Below, in pieces: positions 1 to 8,901 of a DNA stretch of 64,000 nucleotides (its first letter is position 1; each line of letters opens with the position of its first letter). The position numbers were made by a program, and so were the translations under genes. The notes below the pieces were generated by a model. It saw nothing but the letters and a program-made list of their open reading frames with translations, was not told where the DNA came from and made no database searches. The stretch lies in the NCBI GenBank assembly GCA_964496575.1, contig CAZCAC010000013.1, positions 38,121 to 102,120 of the forward strand. The letters are read 5' to 3'. The stretch comes from CAZCAC01 sp964496575. GTDB taxonomy: Bacteria; Planctomycetota; UBA1135; GCA-002686595.

Positions 1-1
1 C

Positions 2-559
2 AACCTGGCGAGCCTCTACCTCGGTCAAATGCGCCTGGCCGAAGCCGAGCCGCTGTTCCTGGAGAACGTGGAGTCCCTGCCGAAGGTGGTCGGGGAGGAG
101 CACCGCCAGACGCTCACGACCAAGACCAGTCTGGCCTACCTGTATCGCTGCCAGGGCCGGGCCGACCTCGGGGAGCCACTGGCTCGGCAGGCGCTGGAAA
201 TCGGCCGCCGCACGCTCGGCGAGGAAGCCCCTTCGACGCTCTGGAGCATGACCGTCCTGGCGCAGATCTGTCAGGTGACGGGCCAGGACGACGATGCCGA
301 CGAGTTGCTTCGCGAGCTGGTGGAGATCAAGCTCCGCGTGCTCGGCGCGGAGCATCGAGAGTCGCACGCGGCGCTCCTCAACCTCGCCACCTTCGTCGCC
401 TCCCACGGCCTGAACGACGAGGCGATGGAGCTGATCGAGCAGGCGATCGACAACGGCTTCGGTCTGGCCGACTGGCTGCTGGAAGCCTCCGCCTTCCAGC
501 CGTTGCACGGTCCCGAGTTCGACGCCCTGGTCGAACGGGCGCGCGAGAACGCCCGCTAG
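2..559 (+). CDS. TPR-repeat protein, C-terminal part only
   Basis: The frame is already open at the first bases of the window, so the gene starts upstream and only about the last 185 residues are visible. They form kinesin-light-chain-like TPR units of about 42 residues, with recurring E-A-E-P-L and G-E-E/A-H segments and Leu/Ala spacing typical of paired helices. The last 40 residues leave the repeat pattern and probably cap the array. TPR arrays bind other proteins. The same TPR subtype occurs at 49265-50272, joined there to kinase remnants, so this may be the tail of a large Ser/Thr kinase. That part lies outside the window and cannot be confirmed. Confidence 0.75.
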   Translation, partial: NLASLYLGQMRLAEAEPLFLENVESLPKVVGEEHRQTLTTKTSLAYLYRCQGRADLGEPLARQALEIGRRTLGEEAPSTLWSMTVLAQICQVTGQDDDADELLRELVEIKLRVLGAEHRESHAALLNLATFVASHGLNDEAMELIEQAIDNGFGLADWLLEASAFQPLHGPEFDALVERARENAR

Positions 560-607
560 AGATCCGATCGAGACGCACCGACCATCGAGCTCCTGTCGGC
601 GTGGCTC

Positions 608-1903
608 GTGCAGGCGCGAATTCCGTGCCGACTCCGTGACCCGGATTCCGTCCTCCGGTCTACAGTGGAAGCCTCCTCCGATCACTCCCTGGTGACACCG
701 ACCGCCTCATGCTCTCCACGATCCACCGCCCCGCCGCCGCTCTCGTACGGCGGCCCGGGCGCACCGTTCACCCTCGACGAGGAGATCGCCGCCGGACTCT
801 TCGACCACCAGGTGACCGTCACGCTCATCGCCGGCGGCGCTCGCACCATGGTCCGCAGGATCGAATCGATCACCTGCGGCGACACCTACCTGCTCGACGG
901 CCAGTCGAACACGGTCGCGACCGACTACTGGAGCGAGGGGCTGGCGAACCAGTCGCAAAGCCACTGGATCCGCTCCTTCGGGAGCTCGGTCGAAGGTCCC
1001 GGTGTGGCCTTCGACTCGAACTGGTGCATCGCCGACGGGGAGGGTTGGCACGAGCACGGAACGGTCGGCGCCTGGGGTCTGCGCGCAGCGGAGCTGATCC
1101 TCGCGGAGGAGGGGATCCCGATCGGGATGATCAATGGCTCCGTCGGGGGCACGGCGATCGTGAGCCACCTGCGCAACGATGCGAATCCGACCGACCTGAC
1201 CACGATCTACGGTCGCCTTCTCTATCGGGCGCAGCTGGCGGAGATCGCGACGACCGCCCGGGCCATGCTGTGGTACCAGGGGGAGAGCGACAACGAGGCG
1301 GTGGGGCCCTACGCGACTCGCTTCGGGACCTTGCGTGACTCCTGGCTGCTGGACTACCCGGCCTTGGAGAAGATCTACCTCTTCCAGATCCGCAAGGGAT
1401 GTGGGGTGACCTACGCGGGTGTGCGCGAGTTCCACCGCACCGCGCCGGACATCTACCCCGACCTCGAGGTGATGTCGACCACGGCGGCCCCGCTGCACGA
1501 CGGCTGTCACTACTACTACCTGGGCTACCGGGAGCTCGGTGATCGAATCTCCCGCCTCCTGCTGCGCGACCTGTACGGCTCGACCGACACGCAGGAGATC
1601 GATCCGCCGAACATCGCCAGTGCTCAGCTGATCGGGCCGGCGAACGACTCCATCCTCCTCACCTTCCGAGATCCCGACGACAGCCTCGTCTTCGAGGCCG
1701 GGTCCGAGGCGTACTTCCTGCTGGATGACACGGTGACGGTGGTTTCGGGCTCGGTGGCGGGGAACACGATCCTGCTGCAGCTCTCGGGTGCCACGACCGC
1801 GACGACGATCTCCTACGACGGGCACCCGGGCGATGGGCCCTGGGTGAGGAATGCGCGGGGGGTAGGAGCTCTGACCTTCTTCGACTTCCCGATCACGCCT
1901 TGA
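608..1903 (+). CDS. Sialate O-acetylesterase-like SGNH hydrolase, start uncertain
   Basis: This looks like a carbohydrate esterase of the SASA/DUF303 (CE6-like) group, which removes acetyl groups from sugars. Visible blocks are LLDGQSN, where the serine is the expected nucleophile, WYQGESD, and a C-terminal H-Y-Y-Y-L-G-Y block likely to hold the catalytic histidine. A beta-rich tail of about 110 residues follows. The start is doubtful: before about position 740 the translation is low-complexity Pro/Ser/Arg with no signal peptide. An ATG at 709 opens a different frame that would need a shift to join. Relatives usually carry a signal peptide and more sequence before GQSN, so the 5' end may be lost or frameshifted. 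The TGA stop at 1901-1903 lies at the exact edge of repeat copy A. Confidence 0.6.
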   Translation: MQARIPCRLRDPDSVLRSTVEASSDHSLVTPTASCSPRSTAPPPLSYGGPGAPFTLDEEIAAGLFDHQVTVTLIAGGARTMVRRIESITCGDTYLLDGQSNTVATDYWSEGLANQSQSHWIRSFGSSVEGPGVAFDSNWCIADGEGWHEHGTVGAWGLRAAELILAEEGIPIGMINGSVGGTAIVSHLRNDANPTDLTTIYGRLLYRAQLAEIATTARAMLWYQGESDNEAVGPYATRFGTLRDSWLLDYPALEKIYLFQIRKGCGVTYAGVREFHRTAPDIYPDLEVMSTTAAPLHDGCHYYYLGYRELGDRISRLLLRDLYGSTDTQEIDPPNIASAQLIGPANDSILLTFRDPDDSLVFEAGSEAYFLLDDTVTVVSGSVAGNTILLQLSGATTATTISYDGHPGDGPWVRNARGVGALTFFDFPITP

Positions 1904-2077
1904 TCTACTCGGAGTCGGTTTCTGCGCGTTGCGCGCAGAAAGCAGGCTGATCCAATCGGAGTCGGTTTCGGCGCGTTGCGCGCAGAAAGCAGGCTGGGAG
2001 GGCATTGAAGCTCTCGAGAATCGTGACCGGCTTGGTCGGTTGACCGGTTGGGTTGCGGGCGCCAGCCCGCGCTACGG
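1901..2077 (+). repeat. Dispersed palindromic repeat, copy A (tandem 47-bp units plus tail)
   Basis: Two 47-bp units lie head to tail at 1901-1947 and 1948-1994. Each starts with TGATC and contains an inverted repeat, TTTCTGCGCG / CGCGCAGAAA with a TTG loop (perfect in unit 1, one mismatch in unit 2). A tail of about 80 bp ends in a second hairpin, GCGGGC-GCCA-GCCCGC, at about 2055-2070. One unit plus the tail recurs in inverse orientation at 31061-31190. The first TGA of the element is the stop codon of the upstream esterase-like gene. Confidence 0.85.
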
Positions 2078-2313
2078 GGAGGACGGTCCTGGCGCACTGG
2101 CTCGTCCGGCCCGGTCCACCTGTCGCGAGCGCCCTGTCCGTATCTCGCCAACCGGGCACGGATATACCCCGCCCCCCGGGGAATCCCCTGGTGCCCTTTT
2201 TCGGGCCGATGTAACCTGCGCTTCCCCGCCCCCGACGAACACCAGGCGTCATTCGTCGTCCTATCGTCTTCGAGGCGATGCCGGTCACCGCGTTCATCTC
2301 CCCTACTGCACCC
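2078..2313. other. Gene-free stretch downstream of repeat copy A
   Basis: With the repeat, this completes a 410-bp gene-free interval before the TPR lipoprotein gene. I see no coding pattern and no clear sigma-70 promoter. It presumably contains the promoter and ribosome binding site of the gene that starts at 2314. An in-frame ATG at 2278 is a possible alternative start, but it would put 12 extra residues before the lipoprotein signal. Confidence 0.4.
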
Positions 2314-3216
2314 ATGAAGCCGGAGCCCACCCACCCCCGAAGAAACCGCGCCCAGGGCCTCGTGCTCTGGCTCCTCGGCGGCCTCGCCCTCTGCGTCGCG
2401 ATCTCCTGCGGCGGCGGCGAGGACGGTGAGGAGAACGCTCCGGACCAGCCCCCGGCGGACACCACCAACCTCATCGCCGAGGCCCTGCCCCGATTCAAGG
2501 CCGTCCAGGGCAAGCCCTGGCCCGCGCGAACCCCGCGCATGACGCAGATCCACCAGGCGCTGAACAAGAACGACCTCAAGACCGCCCGTCAGCTCCTCCA
2601 GCAGGAGATCAACGAGGACCCCGACAGTGACGAGGCGCACTTCCTCATCGCCGAGGTCCGCTACAGCCGCTCTCGCTTCGGGCTGGCCAACGAGACCTTC
2701 GAGAAGGTCCTCCGCGAAGGGCCCACCTTTCCGCGCAGCGAGTTGGCCTTCTACTTCTACGGCGTGTGCCAGATGCGCCTCGGCAACGTGGAGCGCGCCC
2801 GCGAGTCTCTCCTCGCCATCCTCGAGCTCAGGCCCAAGTACGGGGAAGCCCTCTTCGCTCTCGGATTGCTCGAGGTGCAGCGCGGCAAGCCGGAGCTCGC
2901 CATCGTCTTCTTCGAAGAAGCGATGTACTACTTCAAGGAGGCGCAAGCCAAAGGACGCAACCGGGACGAACCCCTCGCCCGGACCTACAGTGGGCTCGGC
3001 GACTCCTACCTCCAGACCGGCAAGCTGGAGAAAGCCCAGCAGTACCTCGAGCAAGGAATCGAGCTCAACCCCAGCGACGCCAAGGCGCACTACGCGCTCT
3101 CCCGCGTGCTCCACCGGTTGGGCGATGCCGAAGGAGCACAGCGGGCGATGGCGGAGTTCGAGAAGCTGAGCGCCCAGCAGAACGCGAAGCGTCCCGCCGA
3201 CGGCGAGAAGCAGTAG
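2314..3216 (+). CDS. TPR lipoprotein
   Basis: The protein has about 300 residues and is predicted to be exported and lipid-anchored. After a basic N-terminus, a hydrophobic stretch ends in the lipobox V-A-I-S-C. This start is preferred over the ATG at 2278 because it places a normal signal sequence at the N-terminus. The mature part has about five TPR units, with the final ones around Y-S-G-L-G-D-S-Y-L-Q-T-G-K-L and H-Y-A-L-S-R-V-L. The gene lies 33 bp before an FG-GAP/ASPIC lipoprotein gene on the same strand, so the two are probably co-transcribed. TPR and FG-GAP/ASPIC modules are fused in the single protein at 8902-12456, which supports a functional link between these neighbours. No specific substrate can be inferred. 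Confidence 0.8.
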   Translation: MKPEPTHPRRNRAQGLVLWLLGGLALCVAISCGGGEDGEENAPDQPPADTTNLIAEALPRFKAVQGKPWPARTPRMTQIHQALNKNDLKTARQLLQQEINEDPDSDEAHFLIAEVRYSRSRFGLANETFEKVLREGPTFPRSELAFYFYGVCQMRLGNVERARESLLAILELRPKYGEALFALGLLEVQRGKPELAIVFFEEAMYYFKEAQAKGRNRDEPLARTYSGLGDSYLQTGKLEKAQQYLEQGIELNPSDAKAHYALSRVLHRLGDAEGAQRAMAEFEKLSAQQNAKRPADGEKQ

Positions 3217-3249
3217 GCCTCACGAGACGCGCGTCAAGGAACACCATCG

Positions 3250-4926
3250 ATGAGATCGTCGAGCTCGCTGCTGCCCCTCGTCCTCCTGTTGGCCGGCTGC
3301 CCCTCGGGTGAGCCTGCCGGGCCCTCGGAGTCCGGTGGGGTCGGCACCGGCACCCTCCACTTCACCGACGTCACCGAGGAGAGCGGGATCGACATGCTCG
3401 TCACCAGCGGCGAGAACCCGCCGACGATGCTCCTCGAGGTCAAGGGCTCCGGCATGGCCCTCGTCGACTACGACAACGACGGCGACCCCGACGTTTTCTT
3501 TCCCAATGGCGCCACCATTCCCTCCCCCACCCAGGGTCCGGGCTGCCGGCTCTACGAGAACCTCGGCGGGATGCGCTTCGAGGATGTCACCGCGGAAGCC
3601 GGCCTCACGTTCCGAAGCTGGAGCTACGGCGCCTCGGTCGGTGACTTCGACAACAACGGCTTCGATGACATCTACCTCACCTGCTACGGCAAGAACGAGC
3701 TGCTGAGAAACACCGGTGGCGGCAAGTTCGTCGCGGTCGGCGAGGCCGCCGGTGTCCAGGGCGATGCCTGGAGCTCCGCCTCCGCCTTCGGAGACATCGA
3801 TGGGGACGGCGACCTCGACCTCTACGTGGTGAACTACGTCGAACTCGACGTGACCAAGCCCAAGCCGATCGCCCACTTCCTCGGCGCCAAGGTCTTCGCC
3901 GGGCCCATGGGCCTGCCCACCGTCCCCGACATCCTCTACGAGAACCTCGGCGACGGCACCTTCCGCGACATCAGCGAGAGCTCCGGCATCCGCCAGCGTC
4001 CTCCCTCCTGGGGCCTCGGCGTGGTCATCCTCGACTTCGACGCCGACGACCTCCCTGACATCTACGTCGGCAACGACTCCAAGGCCAGCTTCATGTTCAA
4101 GGGGCTCGGCGGCGGCAAGTTCGAAGAGGTCGGCATTCTCGGCGGCATCGCCTTCAACGAGGATGGCGCCGGGCAGGCGACGATGGGCATCGCCGTCGGT
4201 GACGTCGATGCCAACGGTCTGCCCGACGTGTTCACCACCAACTTCATGTACGACACCAACACGTTGCACGTGAACCTCGGCGGGATGAACTTCGAGGACC
4301 GCACCCGGCAGTACGGGCTCTACGTCGACGGCCGCCCCTACCTCTCCTGGGCCGCCAACTTCCTCGATCTCGACCACGATACCGACGAGGATCTCGTTTT
4401 CTTCAACGGGCACATCTACCCACGGAAGATCTGCGACGAGCAGAACTGGGGCTACGACCAGCCCCCCGTCCTCTACCGCCGCGACGGACCGAAGTTCACC
4501 CGCCTCGACGCGGATACCGCCGGAGCCTGGCTCGGGGAAGAGCACTGCGACCGCTGCGCCTCCTTCGGCGACCTCGACGGCGACGGCGACATCGACATGG
4601 TCGTCTGCGAGCGCAACGACAGGGCCCGGGTGCTGCGCAACGACCGCGACGGCGGGAACTGGCTGATCGTCTCCCTGAAGGATGCGCGCCCCGGCCACGA
4701 CCACCGCGGGATCGGCTCGAAGATCGTCCTGCGCGACGGCGACTCGACCCAGACACGCTGGCTGGTCAGCGGCGTCGGCTTCCTCGCCGCCAACCAGTAC
4801 ATCGCTCACTTCGGTCTGGCCCCGGACACGGCGACCGTCGACCTCGAGGTGACGTGGACCGACGGACACGTGCAGTCCGCGACCGGCGTGCCGGCGAAGA
4901 AGGCCTTCATCGTCGAGCGCGACTGA
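3250..4926 (+). CDS. FG-GAP/VCBS repeat lipoprotein with ASPIC/UnbV domain
   Basis: The 558-residue lipoprotein has the lipobox L-L-A-G-C near residue 17. The body is a seven-bladed-propeller type array of FG-GAP/VCBS repeats with calcium-loop motifs D-x-D-x-D-G (for example DYDNDGDPD, DIDGDGDLD and DLDGDGDID). The last 100 residues match the ASPIC/UnbV (CRTAC1-like) pattern, with RGIGSKIVLR and H-F-G-L. Such proteins are extracellular or periplasmic; their biochemical role is largely unknown and adhesion or ligand binding is usually proposed. It follows the TPR lipoprotein gene closely and converges with the M24 peptidase gene 32 bp further on. Related architectures occur at 8902-12456 and 63019-64000. 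Confidence 0.88.
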   Translation: MRSSSSLLPLVLLLAGCPSGEPAGPSESGGVGTGTLHFTDVTEESGIDMLVTSGENPPTMLLEVKGSGMALVDYDNDGDPDVFFPNGATIPSPTQGPGCRLYENLGGMRFEDVTAEAGLTFRSWSYGASVGDFDNNGFDDIYLTCYGKNELLRNTGGGKFVAVGEAAGVQGDAWSSASAFGDIDGDGDLDLYVVNYVELDVTKPKPIAHFLGAKVFAGPMGLPTVPDILYENLGDGTFRDISESSGIRQRPPSWGLGVVILDFDADDLPDIYVGNDSKASFMFKGLGGGKFEEVGILGGIAFNEDGAGQATMGIAVGDVDANGLPDVFTTNFMYDTNTLHVNLGGMNFEDRTRQYGLYVDGRPYLSWAANFLDLDHDTDEDLVFFNGHIYPRKICDEQNWGYDQPPVLYRRDGPKFTRLDADTAGAWLGEEHCDRCASFGDLDGDGDIDMVVCERNDRARVLRNDRDGGNWLIVSLKDARPGHDHRGIGSKIVLRDGDSTQTRWLVSGVGFLAANQYIAHFGLAPDTATVDLEVTWTDGHVQSATGVPAKKAFIVERD

Positions 4927-4958
4927 TCAGCCGTCTGGACAGCGCGAAGCCGCAGTAC

Positions 4959-6338
4959 CTACCTGACCGCCTCGACCTCCTCGATCGTCTTCGGCAGGGG
5001 TCTCCCGAGCAAGCGGGCGCCCGTGTCGGTGATCGCGAAGACCTCTTCGTTGCGACAGCCACCGAACCCCCTGTACTGCTCGACCCGGTCGTAGTCGATG
5101 AACTCCTTGAACCGGCCTTCACCTTTCCACTGGTCGATCAGTTCCGGAATGAAGTAGATGCCCGGTTCGATGGTGAGGGCGAAGCCGGGCTCGAGCTTGC
5201 GCCCGAGGCGTAGTGACTTGAGCCCGAACAGGGTGCTCTTCGGCCCGCCGTCATACCCCACGTAGACCTCGCCGAGGTCCTCCATGTCGTGCGCGTCGAG
5301 ACCGATCATGTGCCCCGTGCCGCACGGAAAGAATAGGGCGTGGGCGCCCTGGTGTACCGCTTCGTCGATATCGCCGGTCATGAAGCCCATGTCCTTCAGG
5401 CCGGCGGCGATGGTCTTGCAGGCCGCGAAATGAACGTCCTTGAAGTCGACCCCCGGAGCGAGCTTGTCGACCGCCGCGACATGAGCGTCCAGGGAGATCT
5501 GGTAGATCTCCCGCTGTGCACCGGTGAACCTCTTGCCCACGGGAAAGGTGCTCGACATGTCGCCCGCGTAGTGCATGGCGGTCTCGGCTCCGGCGTCGAG
5601 CAAGAACATCTGTCCATTCTCCAGGGTGTTCCCGTGGTAGTGATTGTGCAGGGTCTCGCCGTGAATGGTCGCGATGATCGGGAAGGAGAGGTTTCCCCCG
5701 CCGGCCAGAGCCACCTCGTGGACCCTGGCCGCGATCTGGGCCTCGGTCATTCCCGGCCGGGCCATCCGCATCGCGGCGAGATGCATGTAGACCGTGGTAT
5801 CGGCCGCTTTCTCCATCTCGGCGAGCTCCGCCTCGGACTTCCTGTTGCGCTGAGCGACCACGGCTCTGATGAGCTCCACCGACGCGACGTCGCCGGTCGC
5901 CTCCGAACCGAGCTTCAGCAGTCTCCCGAGCTTGATCCTGTTCTCGGGCCGGTAAGGAGGCAGGACGTGCACCTGCCGCTTCTTCCTCGTGGCCTCGTCG
6001 ACGATGTCGCGGAGCTCGGCCAGCGGGAGAGTCCTCGAGACCCCCACCGACCGGCTTCTCTCTGCAAGGCGGGGCTGGCTGCCCATCCAGACGATGTCTT
6101 CCACGGTCAGGTCGTCCCCGAAGACGATCTCCTCCTCGCTTTCCGTGTCGATCACACCAGCCAGTCCCGGGTGATCGAGGCCGAAGAAGTAGAGGAACGA
6201 GCTGTCCTGCCTGAAGTGAAACGTATTGTCGGCATAGTTCATCGGGCTCTCGTCATTCCCGAGCAGCACGATCAGTCCGCTGCCGACATCGGTCCGCAGC
6301 CGAGCACGCCTGGCGATGTAGGTCTCTGTCTCGAACAT
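4959..6338 (-). CDS. Xaa-Pro aminopeptidase (M24B)
   Basis: This 459-residue metallopeptidase should release N-terminal residues that precede proline. It has an N-terminal AMP_N domain followed by the pita-bread M24 domain. The five metal ligands are visible: D in LLDAGAE, D in YAGDMSS, H in GTGHMIGLDAHD, E in TIEPGIYF and E in CRNEEV. No signal peptide is seen, so it is probably cytoplasmic. The frame stays open upstream to 6926, but the ATG at 6338 gives the family's usual N-terminus, and the extra frame overlaps the divergent S37 peptidase gene. The divergent pairing with a second peptidase suggests peptide catabolism, which is inference. Confidence 0.92.
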   Translation of the reverse strand: MFETETYIARRARLRTDVGSGLIVLLGNDESPMNYADNTFHFRQDSSFLYFFGLDHPGLAGVIDTESEEEIVFGDDLTVEDIVWMGSQPRLAERSRSVGVSRTLPLAELRDIVDEATRKKRQVHVLPPYRPENRIKLGRLLKLGSEATGDVASVELIRAVVAQRNRKSEAELAEMEKAADTTVYMHLAAMRMARPGMTEAQIAARVHEVALAGGGNLSFPIIATIHGETLHNHYHGNTLENGQMFLLDAGAETAMHYAGDMSSTFPVGKRFTGAQREIYQISLDAHVAAVDKLAPGVDFKDVHFAACKTIAAGLKDMGFMTGDIDEAVHQGAHALFFPCGTGHMIGLDAHDMEDLGEVYVGYDGGPKSTLFGLKSLRLGRKLEPGFALTIEPGIYFIPELIDQWKGEGRFKEFIDYDRVEQYRGFGGCRNEEVFAITDTGARLLGRPLPKTIEEVEAVR

Positions 6339-6479
6339 GGTGGTCCTCACTCGAATTGTCCCACTGGTGCACCGAATCGCAGGTGGCGCCATTATGATGC
6401 CGGCGAATCGGCGAAACAGGACAATCGCCAGAACCGCCTTGTCGAGGAAGGAACCCGAGCATCCGTCGGGGATGAGAAG

Positions 6480-7790
6480 ATGACGAGAACGACATTCCGA
6501 TTGTTGTCCGGCCTGGTCTTGTCGGTCGGCCTGGTCGCCTGTCAGAGCCCGGTCGAGAATTCGGCCGGCCTGGAGACACGGGCCAGCGAAGGCGCGTCGC
6601 AAGGCCTGCTCCGCCAGATCGAGTCGATCCAGGACGTCTCGATCGGTGAGGCGACCATCGAGATGACCTTCACCCAGCCCGTCGACCACGACGACCCCGA
6701 GGCAGGGGCCTTCGAACAGCGAGTCGTCCTGGTCCACAAGGGGTTCGACCGGCCGCTCGTTTTCTGGATCGAGGGTTACGCCGGAGGGACCAGGCGAGAA
6801 CAGGAGCTCACGAGGCTGCTCGATGCCAATCAGCTGTCGATCGAGCACCGCTACTTCGGCGAATCCACCCCCGAGTCCATGGATTGGGAGTACCTGACCA
6901 TCCGGCAGGCGGCCGCCGACCATCATCGAATCGCCCAGGCCTTCAAGCCGATCTACACTGGAAAGTGGGTCAACTCAGGCATCAGCAAGGGCGGTCAGAC
7001 GACCATGTACCATCGCCGCTTCTATCCGGAGGACGTGGACGCTTCGGTCTGTTACGTGGCTCCGCTCAACTTCTCGGACGAGGAACCGCGCTTCGTGCCC
7101 TTCTTCGAGCAGGTTGGCGACGAAGCTCGCCGCAACGAGCTGTTGCGCTTCCAGAGACTCCTCCTCGCGAAGAAGGACGAGCTCCTGCCCCGCTTCGTGG
7201 AGTTCTCGAAAGAGAAGGGTTTCACCTATGAGATCGGAGCCGAGGCGGCCTTCGAGTTCTGTGTACTGGAGTACACCTTCTCCTACTGGCAGTTCAACAA
7301 GGGAGTCACCTCCGAGATTCCGAGCGACACCGCCAGCAATGAGGAGATATTCGCTCACTTCGTCGATGCCGTGAACCCGTACTGGTTCTCCGACATCGGC
7401 GTGTCCGACCTGACTCCGTTCTTCCACCAGGCCCTCACCCAGATCGGCTACTACGCGTACGACACCACCCCCTTCGAAGGGCTCCTGACCGCCGTGACGG
7501 ACCCGACCTACCGGTTCTGCGCACCGGAGGGAACCGCGCCGGTCTTCGACCCGGAAGCGATGCAGGACATCCACGAGTGGATCACCACGGAGGGCGACAA
7601 CATGATCTTCATCTACGGCGAGGTGGATCCGTGGAGCGCCAGCGCCGTCCAGCTGACCGGGCAGACCAACTCCCTCATGATGATGACGGAAGGGGGCGAT
7701 CACTCCACGCGCATCAACGACTTCGCGGCTGAGGAGAAGGAGCAGATAATCGACACTCTGGAGGACTGGCTCGGGATCGAGGTGGATTAG
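6480..7790 (+). CDS. S37-family serine peptidase lipoprotein (tripeptidyl aminopeptidase type)
   Basis: The 436-residue protein carries a lipoprotein signal with lipobox G-L-V-A-C (Cys21). The mature part matches the S37/PS-10 alpha/beta-hydrolase peptidases. The nucleophile is Ser169 in GISKGG, and the likely Asp and His are in IYGEVDPWSA and EGGDHST. Family members release tripeptides from protein N-termini outside the cytoplasm. The ATG at 6480 is chosen because it begins a typical basic-hydrophobic signal; the frame runs open further upstream but there it opposes the M24 gene. It is divergent from the Xaa-Pro peptidase gene, and together they could degrade proline-rich peptides. Confidence 0.85.
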   Translation: MTRTTFRLLSGLVLSVGLVACQSPVENSAGLETRASEGASQGLLRQIESIQDVSIGEATIEMTFTQPVDHDDPEAGAFEQRVVLVHKGFDRPLVFWIEGYAGGTRREQELTRLLDANQLSIEHRYFGESTPESMDWEYLTIRQAAADHHRIAQAFKPIYTGKWVNSGISKGGQTTMYHRRFYPEDVDASVCYVAPLNFSDEEPRFVPFFEQVGDEARRNELLRFQRLLLAKKDELLPRFVEFSKEKGFTYEIGAEAAFEFCVLEYTFSYWQFNKGVTSEIPSDTASNEEIFAHFVDAVNPYWFSDIGVSDLTPFFHQALTQIGYYAYDTTPFEGLLTAVTDPTYRFCAPEGTAPVFDPEAMQDIHEWITTEGDNMIFIYGEVDPWSASAVQLTGQTNSLMMMTEGGDHSTRINDFAAEEKEQIIDTLEDWLGIEVD

Positions 7791-7802
7791 TCGGATTCGG
7801 AG

Positions 7803-8813
7803 TCAGCCCGTCGAACGGTCGAGGCTCTCCTTCGCCTCCTCGCACAACGCCCGCGTCTTCGGGACGTCCAGCGCCTCTTCGTCGGTCCAGCGGCCCGGTG
7901 GGAAGAACGGCTTCCGATAGACCGGATAAGCCTCGCTGCGCAGCTGCGAGAGCAGATGATGCCCGACTCGTATCTCCCGCTCGTGGCGCAACGCGCCGAT
8001 GTCGACCGGCGCTACCACGATCTTCGTCCCCGGTCCCGGATCGGCCTGCGCGAGGATGCGCCCGTCGAAATCGACCACCATGCTGCCGCCGGGCCACGAG
8101 AAGGGCGGATACTTCTCCTGGCTCGCGCCCTGATTGGCCGCGACGACGTACGCCATGTTCTCCAGCGCGCGGCAGCGGTTGACCACCGTCCACCAGTCCA
8201 TCGGCGACGTCGCTCCCCACGGATCCATGTACGCCGAGACGCGGATCAGCACCTCAGCCCCGTTCGCGGCGAGCTGGCGCAACGCCTCGGGGAAGAGCCA
8301 GTCGTAACAGATCGCCACGCCCAGGTTGCCGATCGGCGTCCGGGCGACGGGGAACAGCTCCTCCTCGTAGCCCTCGAGATCGTGGGGACTGACGTTGACC
8401 TCCCACGGGAGCCACGGATTCACCTTGCGATACTTGTAGAGCAACCCCTCCGGTCCGATCAGGCAGGTCGTATTGAACACCTTCCCCGGCCAGGTGGAAT
8501 CCTCCTCGAGGAAGGTGCCGGTCTGGATGTACACGCCCAGCTCGGCGGCCTTCCTGGCATAGCGCTCGGTGTGCTCGTTGGGGATCTCTACAGTCAGATG
8601 CTGGCGCAGCTCGGCCGCGGTCGGGTAGATCGGCGCGGCGTGCGCGAACTCGGGAAAGACCAGGAGCTTGACCGGTCCGAACGGCTCGTACCCTCCCACG
8701 GCCTGATCGATCAGCTCGATCATCCGGGAGACGTTGGCGCCGATCAGGCCGCGGTTCTCGGGGTTCGGGAGGTCGGTCTGGCAGGCGGCTGCGTAGTAGC
8801 GGAGTTCAGACAT
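7803..8813 (-). CDS. Carbon-nitrogen hydrolase (nitrilase superfamily)
   Basis: The 336-residue protein has the Glu-Lys-Cys triad of the nitrilase superfamily: E55 in VFPEF, K130 in YKYRKVNPW and C169 in AICYDWLFPE. Members hydrolyse amides or nitriles to acid and ammonia. The substrate cannot be told from sequence, but the CYDWLFPE block and lack of extra domains fit the aliphatic amidase or N-carbamoyl-amidase-like branches. No signal peptide is seen, so it is cytoplasmic. The ATG at 8813 is preceded by 88 bp shared with the divergent TPR/FG-GAP gene. The 3' end converges on the S37 peptidase gene with 12 bp between stops. Confidence 0.9.
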   Translation of the reverse strand: MSELRYYAAACQTDLPNPENRGLIGANVSRMIELIDQAVGGYEPFGPVKLLVFPEFAHAAPIYPTAAELRQHLTVEIPNEHTERYARKAAELGVYIQTGTFLEEDSTWPGKVFNTTCLIGPEGLLYKYRKVNPWLPWEVNVSPHDLEGYEEELFPVARTPIGNLGVAICYDWLFPEALRQLAANGAEVLIRVSAYMDPWGATSPMDWWTVVNRCRALENMAYVVAANQGASQEKYPPFSWPGGSMVVDFDGRILAQADPGPGTKIVVAPVDIGALRHEREIRVGHHLLSQLRSEAYPVYRKPFFPPGRWTDEEALDVPKTRALCEEAKESLDRSTG

Positions 8814-8901
8814 GGCTCGCGGATGATAAGCGGAACGGCCCGGCGGATTCCGACGAATCAGCGACTAGAATCTCGCTGTCCCAGGTCCACGGAGAATCCC
8901 G

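Noticed and set aside
709..1338. An Arg-rich frame starting at the ATG at 709
   Set aside because: Its composition is that of a shadow of the esterase-like frame. Only its first dozen codons might belong to the real gene, if a frameshift near 745 exists.
3220..4869. A 549-codon open frame on the minus strand across the FG-GAP/ASPIC gene
   Set aside because: It is a GC-rich antisense shadow: Val/Glu/Ala-rich, with no family motif, opposite a gene with clear repeats and a lipobox. The same applies to long antisense frames at 707-2005, 8806-10317, 10579-12000, 16213-18369 and 39395-41524.
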